Shown in pieces: positions 16,565 to 26,338 of a stretch of 64,000 bases of DNA. The notes under the pieces were generated by a model. That model was not told where the DNA came from. It saw only the letters and a list, made by a program, of their open reading frames with translations, and ran no database searches. The DNA lies in the NCBI RefSeq assembly GCF_013001025.1, contig NZ_CP053021.1, positions 1,498,501 through 1,562,500 of the forward strand. Reading direction: 5' to 3'. Source of the stretch: Sphingobium yanoikuyae (GTDB lineage: Bacteria > Pseudomonadota > Alphaproteobacteria > Sphingomonadales > Sphingomonadaceae). The first letter of the stretch is position 1. Every line of letters begins with the position of its first letter. The translations under genes were made by a program, and so were the position numbers.

Positions 16565-17028
16565 AGGCGGACGCCACCGCGGCCATTATCCTCGAAATGA
16601 TGCATGTCGGCCACGACCTTGTCGGGGCTGCCGCCGCGTTCCGCGCGCGCGAAGACGACGGTGCCGACCGGCTTCTGCTCGCTGCCGCCGCCCGGCCCGG
16701 CGATACCGGTGATGGCGACCGCGACATGGGCGTGGCTTTTCTTGAGGGCGCCCTGTGCCATCGCCCAGGCGGTGGCGATGGAGACTGCGCCGAACGTGTC
16801 CAGCACGTCATGCGAAACTTTTAGAAGTTCCGCCTTCATATCATTGGAATATGTGATGAAACCGGCCTCGAAGACGTCCGACGATCCGGCGATTTCGGTT
16901 AGCGCGGCGGAGACCAGGCCGCCAGTGCAGCTTTCTGCGACCGCGACGGTGCGACCGGCGCGGCGGTTGGCGATGATGACCTTTTCGGCAAGGTCGACGA
17001 GCTGGGCGGGCAGAATGGTATTGGGCAT
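16510..17028 (-). CDS. pncC: CinA C-terminal domain protein (NMN amidohydrolase)
   Basis: A 172-residue stand-alone CinA C-terminal domain, expected to deamidate nicotinamide mononucleotide in the NAD salvage cycle. Family motifs are AVAESCTGGLVSAALT, GGFITYSN-like EAGFITYSNDMKAELL, and AVAITGIAGPGGGSEQKPVG. The start at 17028 (MPNTILPAQLV) is chosen over an upstream ATG that would add 27 Arg/Pro-rich residues. It follows ispDF closely (seven bases) and is probably co-transcribed. The N-terminal COG1058 domain of full-length CinA is absent. Confidence 0.92.
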   Translation of the reverse strand: MPNTILPAQLVDLAEKVIIANRRAGRTVAVAESCTGGLVSAALTEIAGSSDVFEAGFITYSNDMKAELLKVSHDVLDTFGAVSIATAWAMAQGALKKSHAHVAVAITGIAGPGGGSEQKPVGTVVFARAERGGSPDKVVADMHHFEDNGRGGVRLQAALCALELLLPDSPAP

Positions 17029-17035
17029 GGTCGGC

Positions 17036-18205
17036 TCAGGATAGCGTGGGGAGGGAGAGGGTGGCAACCGCCTGCGCGGCGATGCCCTCGCGCCGGCCGG
17101 CAAAGCCAAGTCGCTCGGTCGTAGTCGCCTTGACGCTGACCCGATCCAGGGGAACCCCCAATATCTCGGCGATCCGGACGCGCATGGCGTCGCGATGCGG
17201 CCCGATCTTGGGTGCTTCGCAGATGATGGTGAGGTCGATATGATCGATCCGGCCGTCCCGTTTCAGGACCAGATCGCGGGCATGGGCGAGAAAGCGATCC
17301 GACGAGGCGCCGCGCCATTGCGGATCGGACGGTGGGAAATGGCTGCCGATATCGCCATCGGCGAGCGCGCCGAGGATCGCATCGACAATGGCATGGAGCG
17401 CGACATCGGCATCGCTGTGGCCGGCGAGGCCCCGATCGTGCGGGACCAGCACGCCGCCCAGCCACAATTCTTCGTTGGGCGCAAGCCGATGGACGTCATA
17501 GCCCATGCCGACGCGGGTGGTGCGGGCGCCCATGATGCGCGCTTCGGCGCGGGCGAAATCCTGCGGGTAGGTCAATTTTTCCAGCCTTTCATCGCCTTGC
17601 ACCAAGATGACGTCATGGCCCCATGCGCGCAATATCTGGGCATCGTCGGTGGCTTCCCGTTCCTCATCCCAGTCGCGATGGGCCGCCAGGATGGTCTCGA
17701 GGCGGAAGGCTTGCGGCGTCTGCACGCGATGCAGGTCGGCGCGATCGACGCCGTCTGCCATGATCTCGCCATTGGCGCGAACCAGCGTATCGGCGACGGG
17801 CAGGGCGGGGATGGCGCCTTCGGCATGTTCCAGCGCGGCCAGCAACCGGTCGATGACCGATGCGGGCAGGAACGGGCGGGCGGCATCGTGGATCAGCACG
17901 ATATCTGCGCCGCCGGCCGCCGCGATCGCCTCCAGCCCGGCCCGGACCGAACCGCGCCGGCTGTCCGCGCCGGTGACGAAATGGGCGGTGCGATCGCCGA
18001 GCATGGACTGGGCGCGGTCTTCCTCGCCTTCGCCCAGAACGATGTGGATGGCCGACACGCCGCCATGCGCCGTCAGCGCGTCATGGGCATGGGCCAGCAC
18101 GGCCTTGCCGCCGATCCGCCGATATTGTTTGGGAATGTCGCCACCGGCCCGGCTTCCCTGCCCGGCGGCGACGATCAGCGCGACGATCCTGCTGTTCGAT
18201 GTCAT
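17036..18205 (-). CDS. ispDF: Bifunctional IspDF of the MEP isoprenoid pathway
   Basis: A 389-residue fusion of two steps of the methylerythritol-phosphate pathway. The N-terminal IspD (about 1-225) makes CDP-methylerythritol: ALIVAAGQGSRAGG and PKQYRRIGGKAVLAHA. The C-terminal IspF (about 230-389) makes the cyclodiphosphate: MGYDVHRLAPNEELWLGG with Asp and His metal ligands, GHSDADVALHAIVDAILGA, and a final VSVKATTTERLGFAGRREG. The intermediate IspE step is encoded elsewhere. The fusion is typical of alphaproteobacteria. The start at 18205 (MTSNSRIVALIV) is chosen by family alignment. It is divergent from dusB. Confidence 0.96.
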   Translation of the reverse strand: MTSNSRIVALIVAAGQGSRAGGDIPKQYRRIGGKAVLAHAHDALTAHGGVSAIHIVLGEGEEDRAQSMLGDRTAHFVTGADSRRGSVRAGLEAIAAAGGADIVLIHDAARPFLPASVIDRLLAALEHAEGAIPALPVADTLVRANGEIMADGVDRADLHRVQTPQAFRLETILAAHRDWDEEREATDDAQILRAWGHDVILVQGDERLEKLTYPQDFARAEARIMGARTTRVGMGYDVHRLAPNEELWLGGVLVPHDRGLAGHSDADVALHAIVDAILGALADGDIGSHFPPSDPQWRGASSDRFLAHARDLVLKRDGRIDHIDLTIICEAPKIGPHRDAMRVRIAEILGVPLDRVSVKATTTERLGFAGRREGIAAQAVATLSLPTLS

Positions 18206-18333
18206 GCAGCGGCGCATAGACGCTCTGCCCCATGCTCGCCAACTACTAAAGCGCGATGGATGGTCCGGGGCCTGCCTTGTCGTCGCGGCCATTTTCGGCT
18301 AAGGGCTGCCTGTTTTTTAGGCAGTGATAGAAG

Positions 18334-19356
18334 ATGACGCGCAGGCTTTCCCCCATTTCCGTTGGACCGGTGACGGTCGACATGCCGGTCATATTGGCGC
18401 CGATGACGGGCGTAACCGACATGCCCTTCCGCACGCTGGTCCGCCGTTTTGGTTCGGGTTTGAACGTTACCGAGATGATCGCCAGCGCGGCGATGATCCG
18501 CGAGACGCGCCAGTCGCTGCAGAAGGCCGCCTGGCATCCGCTGGAAGAACCGGTGTCGATGCAGCTCGCGGGCTGTTCGCCCACCGAGATGGCTGAGGCG
18601 GCTAAGCTCAACGCCGATCGGGGCGCGGCCATCATCGACATCAACATGGGCTGTCCGGTGAAGAAGGTGGTCAATGGCGATGCCGGTAGCGCGCTGATGC
18701 GCGACCTGCCGCTTGCGGCCGCCCTTATCAAGGCAACGGTCGAGGCGGTCGATGTGCCCGTCACGGTCAAGATGCGGATGGGCTGGGATCATAGCAGCCT
18801 CAATGCCCCGGAGTTGGCGCATATTGCCGAGGATCTGGGCGCCAAGCTGATCACTGTTCACGGCCGCACCCGCTGCCAGATGTACAAGGGCAGCGCCGAC
18901 TGGGGCTTCGTCCGCTCGGTCAAGGATGCAGTCAAGCTGCCGGTGATCGTCAATGGCGACATCTGCTCGATCGAGGACGCGGAAGCCGCGCTCGACCAGA
19001 GCGGCGCCGACGGGGTGATGATCGGCCGTGGCGCCTATGGCAAGCCCTGGCTGCTGGGCCAGGTGATGCACTGGTTCGCCACCGGCGAGCGTCGCGCCGA
19101 CCCAAGCCTTTCTGAACAATATGATCTGATTACAGAACATTATCGCATGATGCTCGATCATTATGACAATATGACCGGCGTCAACATGGCGCGCAAGCAT
19201 ATCGGCTGGTACACCAAGGGCCTGACTGGATCGGCGGAGTTCCGCAACACGGTCAATCAGGAGGCGGACGCGCAGCGGGTGCTGGATATGCTGGCCGCCT
19301 TTTATGAGCCGCTGATTGCGGCGGATGAACCGGCGGTGGCACTTCAGGCTGCATGA
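18334..19356 (+). CDS. dusB: tRNA-dihydrouridine synthase DusB (NifR3)
   Basis: A 340-residue FMN enzyme that reduces uridines in the tRNA D loop. Visible are [19 protein letters not shown] at the FMN barrel start, the catalytic Cys in [20 protein letters not shown], and [14 protein letters not shown] and [13 protein letters not shown] lining the barrel. The C-terminal helical RNA-binding domain follows. It overlaps ntrB by four bases (ATGA), the classic nifR3-ntrB arrangement of alphaproteobacteria, so it leads the nitrogen-regulation operon. Confidence 0.97.
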   Translation: MTRRLSPISVGPVTVDMPVILAPMTGVTDMPFRTLVRRFGSGLNVTEMIASAAMIRETRQSLQKAAWHPLEEPVSMQLAGCSPTEMAEAAKLNADRGAAIIDINMGCPVKKVVNGDAGSALMRDLPLAAALIKATVEAVDVPVTVKMRMGWDHSSLNAPELAHIAEDLGAKLITVHGRTRCQMYKGSADWGFVRSVKDAVKLPVIVNGDICSIEDAEAALDQSGADGVMIGRGAYGKPWLLGQVMHWFATGERRADPSLSEQYDLITEHYRMMLDHYDNMTGVNMARKHIGWYTKGLTGSAEFRNTVNQEADAQRVLDMLAAFYEPLIAADEPAVALQAA

Positions 19357-20462
19357 CCATGCCATTGCCGTCCCTCCCGCCGCTTCAGATGCAGCAGGAT
19401 GGACCATCCTTGTCGGAACTGATGACGGCGCTTCCGGTCGCGACCTTGGTAGTACGGCCGGATAATGGCATTGCCGACGCCAATGCGCGGGCGGAAACCC
19501 TGCTCAACATGGCGCGGTCGGCGATCATCGGCAGCGACGTGGCGCGCACGGTGCGGATTGCCGAGGCCGGCGCGCGGTTCGATATCTGGCACAGCAACAA
19601 GCCGATCGCCGCCTATGACATCAAGGTCCATGCCGGGCGCACCGCCGAGATGGAAGTGGATCTGATGATTTCCCCCATCGTCGATCATGATGGCTGGCGG
19701 GTCGTGTCGATCCATGCGCAGGGGCAGGCCCGCAAGATCGGCCATCGCGGCACGGCGGGCGGCGCGCGATCGGCGGTTGGCGCGGCGGCGATCCTGGCGC
19801 ATGAGATCAAGAACCCGCTGTCGGGCATTCGCGGCGCGGCGCAGTTGCTGGAGACGAGCAATGGCGGCAGCGATGCCGCGCTGACCCAGCTCATCTGCAA
19901 CGAGGTAGACCGGATCGCCGCGCTGATCGACCGGATGCAGGATTTCACGACCGACCGCACGCTGGAATGCGGCCCCGGCAACATTTATCCGTTGATCGAT
20001 CGCGCATCACATATTGCGGCGGCAGGCTTTGCCAAGAATGTAAAAATTATAAAGCGTTATGATCCATCCCTGCCATTCGCGATCATCAACGACGATGCGC
20101 TGGTGCAGGTGATGATTAACCTGCTGAAGAATGCGGCGGAAGCGCTTGAGCATGTCGAGCACCCCTGCATTCGCGTCGAGACGGCTTTCCGGCATGGCAT
20201 GTCGGTGCTGGTCGGCGATCGCAAGGGCAGCGCCGTGCTGCCGATCGAGATCGTGGTGATCGACAATGGGCCGGGCGTGCCCGAACATATTCTGGACCAC
20301 CTCTTCAACCCGTTCATCACGGGCAAGCGGGACGGGCAGGGGCTCGGCCTGGCACTGGTAGACAAGTTGGTGAGGGACATGAGCGGTTTCGTGCAATATT
20401 CCCGCGATCAGGAAGCCGGGGAATCCACCTTCCGCATCCTGCTGCCGATGGGAATGGGCTGA
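19353..20462 (+). CDS. ntrB: Nitrogen sensor kinase NtrB
   Basis: A 369-residue cytoplasmic histidine kinase. It has an N-terminal PAS domain (about 20-130), the phospho-acceptor H box [19 protein letters not shown], an N box [11 protein letters not shown], and ATP-lid motifs [10 protein letters not shown] and [16 protein letters not shown]. It phosphorylates or dephosphorylates NtrC according to PII signalling. The start overlaps the dusB stop and its own stop overlaps ntrC (TGATG), showing tight coupling. Confidence 0.96.
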   Translation: MTMPLPSLPPLQMQQDGPSLSELMTALPVATLVVRPDNGIADANARAETLLNMARSAIIGSDVARTVRIAEAGARFDIWHSNKPIAAYDIKVHAGRTAEMEVDLMISPIVDHDGWRVVSIHAQGQARKIGHRGTAGGARSAVGAAAILAHEIKNPLSGIRGAAQLLETSNGGSDAALTQLICNEVDRIAALIDRMQDFTTDRTLECGPGNIYPLIDRASHIAAAGFAKNVKIIKRYDPSLPFAIINDDALVQVMINLLKNAAEALEHVEHPCIRVETAFRHGMSVLVGDRKGSAVLPIEIVVIDNGPGVPEHILDHLFNPFITGKRDGQGLGLALVDKLVRDMSGFVQYSRDQEAGESTFRILLPMGMG

Positions 20463-21904
20463 TGGCCGCAACGGGTACGGTCCTGGTCGTCGATGATGAT
20501 CCCGCCATCTGCGTGGTCGTGGGGGAAGCTCTGCGGCGCCAGGGGCACAAGGTGAAGATCGCCGGATCGATCCGCGAGCGCACGGCGTTGATGGAGAGTT
20601 TTTCGCCCGACATTCTGATCACCGACGTCATGCTGCCGGACGGCGATGGACTGGATGGCGTGGCGGAGATTATCGAGCGCAAGCCCGACCTGAATGTTAT
20701 CATTCTTTCCGCACAGAACACCCTGAACACTGCGATCCGGGCGACCGAGAAGGGGGCGTTCGAATATCTACCAAAGCCGTTCGATCTCAATGAGTTGACG
20801 CGCGCTGTTGCGGACTCCTTGGGGCATCGATCGGGCGGGGCGGACGCGAGCGAGCAAGGATTGCCGCATGACGGCCTGCCGCTGGTCGGTCGCTCGCCTG
20901 CGATGCAGGAAGTCTATCGCACCATCGCCAGGGTTCTTTCCAACGATCTCAGCATATTGGTGCTGGGCGAGTCGGGAACGGGCAAGGAGCTGGTGGCCGA
21001 AGCCATCCATAGCCTGGGCCAGCGACGCACCCGTCCCTTCGTCGCGATCAACATGGCGGCCATTCCGCGCGAACTGATCGAAGCGGAACTGTTCGGCTAT
21101 GAAAAGGGCGCCTTTACCGGCGCGCAGGCGCGGACCGCCGGCAAGTTCGAACAGGCGCAGGGCGGCACCCTGTTCCTCGATGAAATCGGCGACATGCCGA
21201 TGGAGGCGCAGACAAGGCTGCTGCGCGTGCTCCAGTCGGGCGAAGTGACCACGGTCGGCGGGTCGAAGCCGGTCCGCGTCGATGTCCGCATCATCGCCGC
21301 CACCAACAAGGATCTGCCGCGACTGATCGAGGAAAACCGGTTCCGTCAGGACCTCTATTATCGGCTCAATGTCGTGCCGGTGTCGCTGCCGCCTTTGCGC
21401 GAACGGCGCGAGGACGTGATCTTGCTGGCCCGCCATTTCCTGGATCGGGCGGCACAGGACGGCTTGCCGCGCAAGGCCCTGGCCGAGGACGCCGCGCAGC
21501 TGCTGATGGCCTATCATTGGCCCGGCAATGTGCGCGAGTTGCAGAATATCATGCAGCGGCTTGCCGTGCTGAGCCGCGAGAATGTGATCGCGGCGGACAT
21601 GCTGCGGCATGCGCTGCCGCTGGATGCCGTGCCAGCCGATCATGCCGCGCCCGCAGGGCAGCTTGCGCAGGCCGTGCGGGAATGGACCAAGCGGCAACTG
21701 GGCGTCGGGCTTGGACAGGCCAATCCCCAGTTGCACGATAATCTGCTGGCGGTGATCGAGCCGATCCTGTTGCAGGAAACGCTGGCCAGCGTCGACGGCA
21801 ACCAGATCCGCGCCGCCGGCCTGCTAGGGATAAATCGCAACACGCTGCGCAAGAAGCTGACCGACTATGGCCTCGACCCACTGCAATTGCGCCTGAGCGA
21901 TTAG
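20462..21904 (+). CDS. ntrC: Nitrogen regulator NtrC (sigma54 activator)
   Basis: A 480-residue response regulator in three parts. The receiver (about 5-120) has the acceptor Asp in [14 protein letters not shown] and Lys in YLPKPFD. The AAA+ sigma54-interaction domain shows [16 protein letters not shown], the GAFTGA loop intact in [12 protein letters not shown], and [13 protein letters not shown]. The C-terminal Fis-type helix-turn-helix is [18 protein letters not shown]. It activates nitrogen-scavenging genes with sigma54. It starts on a TGATG overlap with ntrB. Confidence 0.97.
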   Translation: MAATGTVLVVDDDPAICVVVGEALRRQGHKVKIAGSIRERTALMESFSPDILITDVMLPDGDGLDGVAEIIERKPDLNVIILSAQNTLNTAIRATEKGAFEYLPKPFDLNELTRAVADSLGHRSGGADASEQGLPHDGLPLVGRSPAMQEVYRTIARVLSNDLSILVLGESGTGKELVAEAIHSLGQRRTRPFVAINMAAIPRELIEAELFGYEKGAFTGAQARTAGKFEQAQGGTLFLDEIGDMPMEAQTRLLRVLQSGEVTTVGGSKPVRVDVRIIAATNKDLPRLIEENRFRQDLYYRLNVVPVSLPPLRERREDVILLARHFLDRAAQDGLPRKALAEDAAQLLMAYHWPGNVRELQNIMQRLAVLSRENVIAADMLRHALPLDAVPADHAAPAGQLAQAVREWTKRQLGVGLGQANPQLHDNLLAVIEPILLQETLASVDGNQIRAAGLLGINRNTLRKKLTDYGLDPLQLRLSD

Positions 21905-22002
21905 CGAGGGCGAGACGAAGCGCCCAATCGCATCGACCAGCGACATGGTTTTATGTAAAAACTGTGTTTGATCGGGCACGGCATTGTTGTAACGAAGCCA
22001 CT

Positions 22003-24258
22003 ATGACTGGTGCGGTGACAATCCCCCGACGGGGGCAGGCTTGGGCAAGGCTGATCCGGCCTTACCTGCGCAACGGTCGCCTGGCCGCCGCGATCGAAGC
22101 GGTCACGCTCATCCTGTTTCTTGGCACCGCTGGCCTGACCTATCGCCTGCTGTCCGGGCAGGACCAGTCCTACACCCTGCTGACCCCGCCGATCGTGGCG
22201 CTGTTGCTGGTCGCCAATCTGGTGCCGGCGATCGCGCTGCTGATGCTGCTGGGGCGCCGCGTGGCCAAGCGCAGGGCCGCGAAATCCGCCATCGGTAGCG
22301 ATGGTCAGCTCCACGTCCGCCTGGTGGCGATCTTCTCGGTCGTGGCCAGCGTACCGATGCTGCTGGTCGTGATCTTTGCGTCGCTGCTGTTCCAATATGG
22401 CGTCCAATTCTGGTTTTCGGACAGTGCGCGCGGCATGCTCCAGAATGCCAGCGATCTGGCGCGTGGCTATTATGAGCAGAATTTGCGCGAGGTCCGCGAC
22501 GAGACGCTGACCATGGCGAGCGATCTGCGCGACTATCTGGGCCAGTCAAGCGTTTCGAGCCCCCGCTTTGCCGAGGGCTATATCTATCAGGTGGTGACGC
22601 GAAAGCTGAACCGGTCGGCGATCATCGAGATTGGCAAGGACGGCGTGGCGCGGACCGCTGCGACGGTCGATCCCGAGAGCCGGCCAGCGTCCGAAATGCT
22701 GTCGGCCGATGTGGTCAAGCGCCTGGCGTCCGGCGAGGATGTGGTGGTGGCGGCCAAGCCGAACCAGATCGAAGCGGTGACGCTGCTATACCCCAATTCC
22801 AAAATCTACCTCTATGCCACGCGCAATGCCGGCAGTTCGTCCTTCTCCAATGTGGAGCGGGCGCAGAAGGTGCTGGGCGATTATGATCTGTTCGCGGCGC
22901 AATCCCGCGCGTTGCAGTTACGGTTCAACCTGTTGCTGTTCGTCGGATCGCTGTTGCTGGTCGGCATCGCCGTCTACATCGCGCTGGCGGTCGCCGACTG
23001 GATGGTGCGGCCGGTCAATGAGCTGGTGACGGCTGCCCGCAAGATCACGGCGGGCGACCTGTCCGCGCGCGTGACCAGCCCGGCCAGCCGGGATGAAATC
23101 GGCACGCTCGCCTCAGCCTTCAACCGCATGACCCAGCGGTTGGAAGCGCAGACCGGCGCGCTGGTCGCGGCCAACAGTCAGCTTGATGAGCGGCGTGCCT
23201 TTATCGAGGCGATCCTGTCGGGCGTGAGTGCCGGCGTGCTGTCGGTGGACCGCGGCGGCGTGATCCAGTTGCTGAACAGCTCGGCCGCTGCGATCCTGGT
23301 GCGTGAAGGCGATGATCCGGTCGGACGGCCGCTGGCCGAGATTTCGGCTGAGCTGGCCGAACTGGTTGCTTCGCAGGAGGATGCCGGCATCGTCCAGGTG
23401 CGCGCGCAAGGCGACCTGCGCACGCTGGCGGTCAAGGTGTCCGAGGATGTGTCCGGCCATATTCTGACCTTCGACGACATCACCCAGCAATTGTCGGATC
23501 AGCGCCGTGCGGCCTGGTCGGATGTAGCGCGCCGCATCGCGCATGAGATCAAGAACCCGCTGACGCCGATCCAGCTGGCGGCCGAACGCCTGCAGCGCCG
23601 CTATGGCGAGGAGGTGACGAGCGACAAGTCGACCTTTGCACGCCTGACCGGCACGATTGTGCGGCAGGTGGGTGATTTGCGCCGCATCGTCGACGAATTC
23701 TCCTCCTTTGCGCGCATGCCCAAGCCGGTGTTCCGGCGCGAGGCGCTGGGCGACATCGCCCGCCACGCGCTGTTCCTGCACGAGGTGGCTCATCCCGATA
23801 TTCGCTTCGCCTTCGACGCGGATGCCGGGGAGATGGAGATGGTGTGCGATCGCCGCCAGCTTGGCCAGGCGCTGACCAATATCGTCAAAAATGCGGTCGA
23901 GGCGATCGAGCCGAAGCCGGCGCCCGAGGATGGCGGGGTGCGCGGCCATGTGCGCATGCGCCTGCATGAGGCTGATGGCGCGCTGGTAATCGAAGTGCGC
24001 GACGATGGCATCGGCCTGCCGCCCGAACGTGAACGCATCCTGGAGCCCTATATGACCACGCGGTCGAAGGGGACGGGTTTGGGCTTGGCCATCGTCAAGA
24101 AGATTGTCGAAGAACATATGGGCGAAATCCGCTTCGATGACGCGGAAGGCGGGGGCGCGCGGGTGACGCTGCGCTTCCCTGTCGCGGCCCTGGAGAAACT
24201 GGAAGAGGGGCAGGTGGTTGCCTTGCCCAAAGGAAAAGTGACGGCCAATGGCGCTTGA
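22003..24258 (+). CDS. ntrY: Membrane sensor kinase NtrY
   Basis: A 751-residue membrane histidine kinase. N-terminal hydrophobic helices (from about 28, AIEAVTLILFLGTAGLTY) and a periplasmic segment are followed by a further helix (LLLFVGSLLLVGIAVYIALA), a HAMP domain (RPVNELVTAARKITAGDLSA), a PAS domain, the H box [20 protein letters not shown] and the ATPase motifs ITNIVKNAVEAIE, VRDDGIGLP and SKGTGLGLAIV. It pairs with NtrX. The start at 22003 (MTGAVTIPRRGQAW) is preferred over a GTG at 21964. The last codons overlap ntrX by 11 bases. Confidence 0.95.
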   Translation: MTGAVTIPRRGQAWARLIRPYLRNGRLAAAIEAVTLILFLGTAGLTYRLLSGQDQSYTLLTPPIVALLLVANLVPAIALLMLLGRRVAKRRAAKSAIGSDGQLHVRLVAIFSVVASVPMLLVVIFASLLFQYGVQFWFSDSARGMLQNASDLARGYYEQNLREVRDETLTMASDLRDYLGQSSVSSPRFAEGYIYQVVTRKLNRSAIIEIGKDGVARTAATVDPESRPASEMLSADVVKRLASGEDVVVAAKPNQIEAVTLLYPNSKIYLYATRNAGSSSFSNVERAQKVLGDYDLFAAQSRALQLRFNLLLFVGSLLLVGIAVYIALAVADWMVRPVNELVTAARKITAGDLSARVTSPASRDEIGTLASAFNRMTQRLEAQTGALVAANSQLDERRAFIEAILSGVSAGVLSVDRGGVIQLLNSSAAAILVREGDDPVGRPLAEISAELAELVASQEDAGIVQVRAQGDLRTLAVKVSEDVSGHILTFDDITQQLSDQRRAAWSDVARRIAHEIKNPLTPIQLAAERLQRRYGEEVTSDKSTFARLTGTIVRQVGDLRRIVDEFSSFARMPKPVFRREALGDIARHALFLHEVAHPDIRFAFDADAGEMEMVCDRRQLGQALTNIVKNAVEAIEPKPAPEDGGVRGHVRMRLHEADGALVIEVRDDGIGLPPERERILEPYMTTRSKGTGLGLAIVKKIVEEHMGEIRFDDAEGGGARVTLRFPVAALEKLEEGQVVALPKGKVTANGA

Positions 24259-25624
24259 TATTCTGATAGTCGACGACGAAGAGGACATTCGCGATCTGGT
24301 TGCGGGTGTGCTGGAAGATGAGGGTTTTACCACCCGCACCGCCGCCAATAGCGACAGCGCGATCGAAGCGCTGGACAGCCGGCGCCCCTCGCTGGTGCTG
24401 CTCGATGTCTGGCTGCAGGGCTCGAAGCTCGACGGGCTGGAACTGCTAGACGAGATCAAGCGGCGCGACGCGACCGTCCCGGTGCTGATGATTTCCGGTC
24501 ATGGCAATATCGACACGGCGGTAGCGGCGATCCGCAAGGGTGCGGCCGATTTCATCGAGAAGCCGTTCGAGGCGGATCGGCTGCTCCATCTGGTGGCGCG
24601 CGCCACCGAGACCGAGCGGCTGCGGCGCGAGAACCAGACGCTGCGCGCGCGCTTTGGCCAGGATGATGAGCTGACCGGCACGTCGGCATCGATCAACGGC
24701 GTGCGGGCGACGATCAAGAAGGTTGCGGGCACCGGTAGCCGAGTGCTGATTTCCGGCCCGGCCGGCGTCGGCAAGGAAGTCGCTGCCCGTATGCTGCACA
24801 GCTGGAGCGGTCGCGCCGACGCGCCCTTCATCATCGTCGCCGCGGCGCGGATGGACCCGGATCGGGTCGAGGAAGAACTGTTCGGCGTCGAGGATCCCAG
24901 CGGGCTGGTGCGTCCGGGCTATCTGGAACAGGCGCATGGCGGCACGCTGTATCTGGACGAGATCGCCGACATGCCCGTCACCACCCAGGGCAAGATATTG
25001 CGCGTGCTGACCGACCAGAGCTTCACCCGCGTCGGCGGGCAGCGGCAGGTGAAGGTGGACGTGCGCGTCATTTCCTCGACCGCGCGCAACCTGACGGCGG
25101 AGATCGAGGAGCGGCGCTTCCGCGAGGATCTCTTCTATCGGCTCAATGTGGTGCCGTTGCAGATTCCGTCGCTGTCCGAGCGTCGCGATGATATTCCGCC
25201 GCTGGTCGAACATTATCTGGCGCGCTTCGCCGCCGATCGTCGGGTCAATCCGCCCGAGATCGCCAGCGATGCCATGGCGGCGCTGCAGGCCAATGAGTGG
25301 CCGGGCAATGTCCGTCAGTTGCGCAACGTGATCGAACGGACGATGATCCTGGCGCCGGGCGACCGGATCGGGCGGATTGAACTGGACATGTTGCCGGCTG
25401 AACTGACGAGCGGCGGCGGCGGCGGCGACGGCATTGGCCAGTCGGCGATCATGGGCGCGCCGCTGCGCGAGGCGCGCGAAAGTTTCGAGCGGGAATATCT
25501 GCGCATCCAGATCCGGCGGTTTTCGGGCAATATCTCGCGCACCGCGACCTTCATCGGCATGGAGCGGTCTGCGCTGCACCGCAAACTGAAATTGCTGGGC
25601 ATTACCGACGGAAAGGACGGCTGA
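24248..25624 (+). CDS. ntrX: Response regulator NtrX (without GAFTGA)
   Basis: A 458-residue NtrC-family regulator. The receiver has DDEEDIRDLV, acceptor Asp in VLLDVWLQG and Lys in FIEKPFEADRLL. The AAA+ domain has a P loop ISGPAGVGKEVAARML and GGTLYLDEIADMP. Where NtrC has GAFTGA, this protein reads FGVEDPSGLVRPGYLEQAHG, so the sigma54-contact loop is missing. It therefore probably does not act as a normal sigma54 activator. A Fis-type helix-turn-helix (NISRTATFIGMERSALHRKL) is present. It is coupled to ntrY and precedes hfq. Confidence 0.95.
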   Translation: MALDILIVDDEEDIRDLVAGVLEDEGFTTRTAANSDSAIEALDSRRPSLVLLDVWLQGSKLDGLELLDEIKRRDATVPVLMISGHGNIDTAVAAIRKGAADFIEKPFEADRLLHLVARATETERLRRENQTLRARFGQDDELTGTSASINGVRATIKKVAGTGSRVLISGPAGVGKEVAARMLHSWSGRADAPFIIVAAARMDPDRVEEELFGVEDPSGLVRPGYLEQAHGGTLYLDEIADMPVTTQGKILRVLTDQSFTRVGGQRQVKVDVRVISSTARNLTAEIEERRFREDLFYRLNVVPLQIPSLSERRDDIPPLVEHYLARFAADRRVNPPEIASDAMAALQANEWPGNVRQLRNVIERTMILAPGDRIGRIELDMLPAELTSGGGGGDGIGQSAIMGAPLREARESFEREYLRIQIRRFSGNISRTATFIGMERSALHRKLKLLGITDGKDG

Positions 25625-25780
25625 CGCTAGGGAAATTCCCGATGGCGATGTCAGGCATGGACGCCCCTTCGCAATTGCGGTAGGATTGCCTCGCCCTCGA
25701 CAAGCGGGGGCAGGCAAGACACCTCCGCCCAGAGGTGCGAGAGCGGGTAACGTCCCGCCAATAAAGGACTGGCAAAAACC

Positions 25781-26263
25781 ATGGCCGACAAAGTGAACAA
25801 CCTTCAGGATATTTTCCTCAACAGCCTGCGCAAGTCGAAGACCCCGGTGACCATGTTCCTGGTCAAGGGCGTGAAGCTGCAGGGCATCATCACCTGGTTC
25901 GACAATTTTTCCGTGCTGCTGCGCCGGGATGGTCAATCGCAGCTGGTCTACAAGCATGCCATTTCGACGGTCATGCCGGCCCAGACGATGGACCTGACCG
26001 ATCTGCGCAAGGCCAGTGACGGCAATGGCAAGCCGCGCCTGCTGCAGGAGATCTTCCTGAGCGCCGTGCGCAAGTCGGGCAGCCCGGTGACCATGTTCCT
26101 GGTCAACGGCGTGATGCTCCAGGGCGAGATCGCCGCCTTCGACCTGTTCTGCATGCTGCTTGAACGCGACGGCATGGTGCAGCTGGTTTACAAGCACGCC
26201 ATTTCGACCGTGCAACCGCTCCATTCGCTCGACCTGTCGGGTGAGAACGAGCAGGACGACTGA
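25781..26263 (+). CDS. hfq: Double-domain Hfq RNA chaperone
   Basis: A 160-residue Hfq, about twice the usual length, with two tandem Sm domains. Copy 1 (about 8-67) reads [40 protein letters not shown] and [10 protein letters not shown]. Copy 2 (about 86-146) reads [40 protein letters not shown] and [10 protein letters not shown]. The RNA-binding YKHAISTV is kept in both, while the Sm1 Asp-Gln-Phe is altered to DNF and DLF. A hexameric ring would need only three chains. It lies in the conserved ntrX-hfq-hflX order. Double Hfq is known in sphingomonads; it is presumably functional as sRNA-mRNA matchmaker. Confidence 0.96.
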   Translation: MADKVNNLQDIFLNSLRKSKTPVTMFLVKGVKLQGIITWFDNFSVLLRRDGQSQLVYKHAISTVMPAQTMDLTDLRKASDGNGKPRLLQEIFLSAVRKSGSPVTMFLVNGVMLQGEIAAFDLFCMLLERDGMVQLVYKHAISTVQPLHSLDLSGENEQDD

Positions 26264-26338
26264 TCGTCCATGCCGCATCCGGTCTTCCCGCCGATCCGCG
26301 CGGGTAGACCGGAGCGCGGCCAGATGCTCTAAGCTGAC

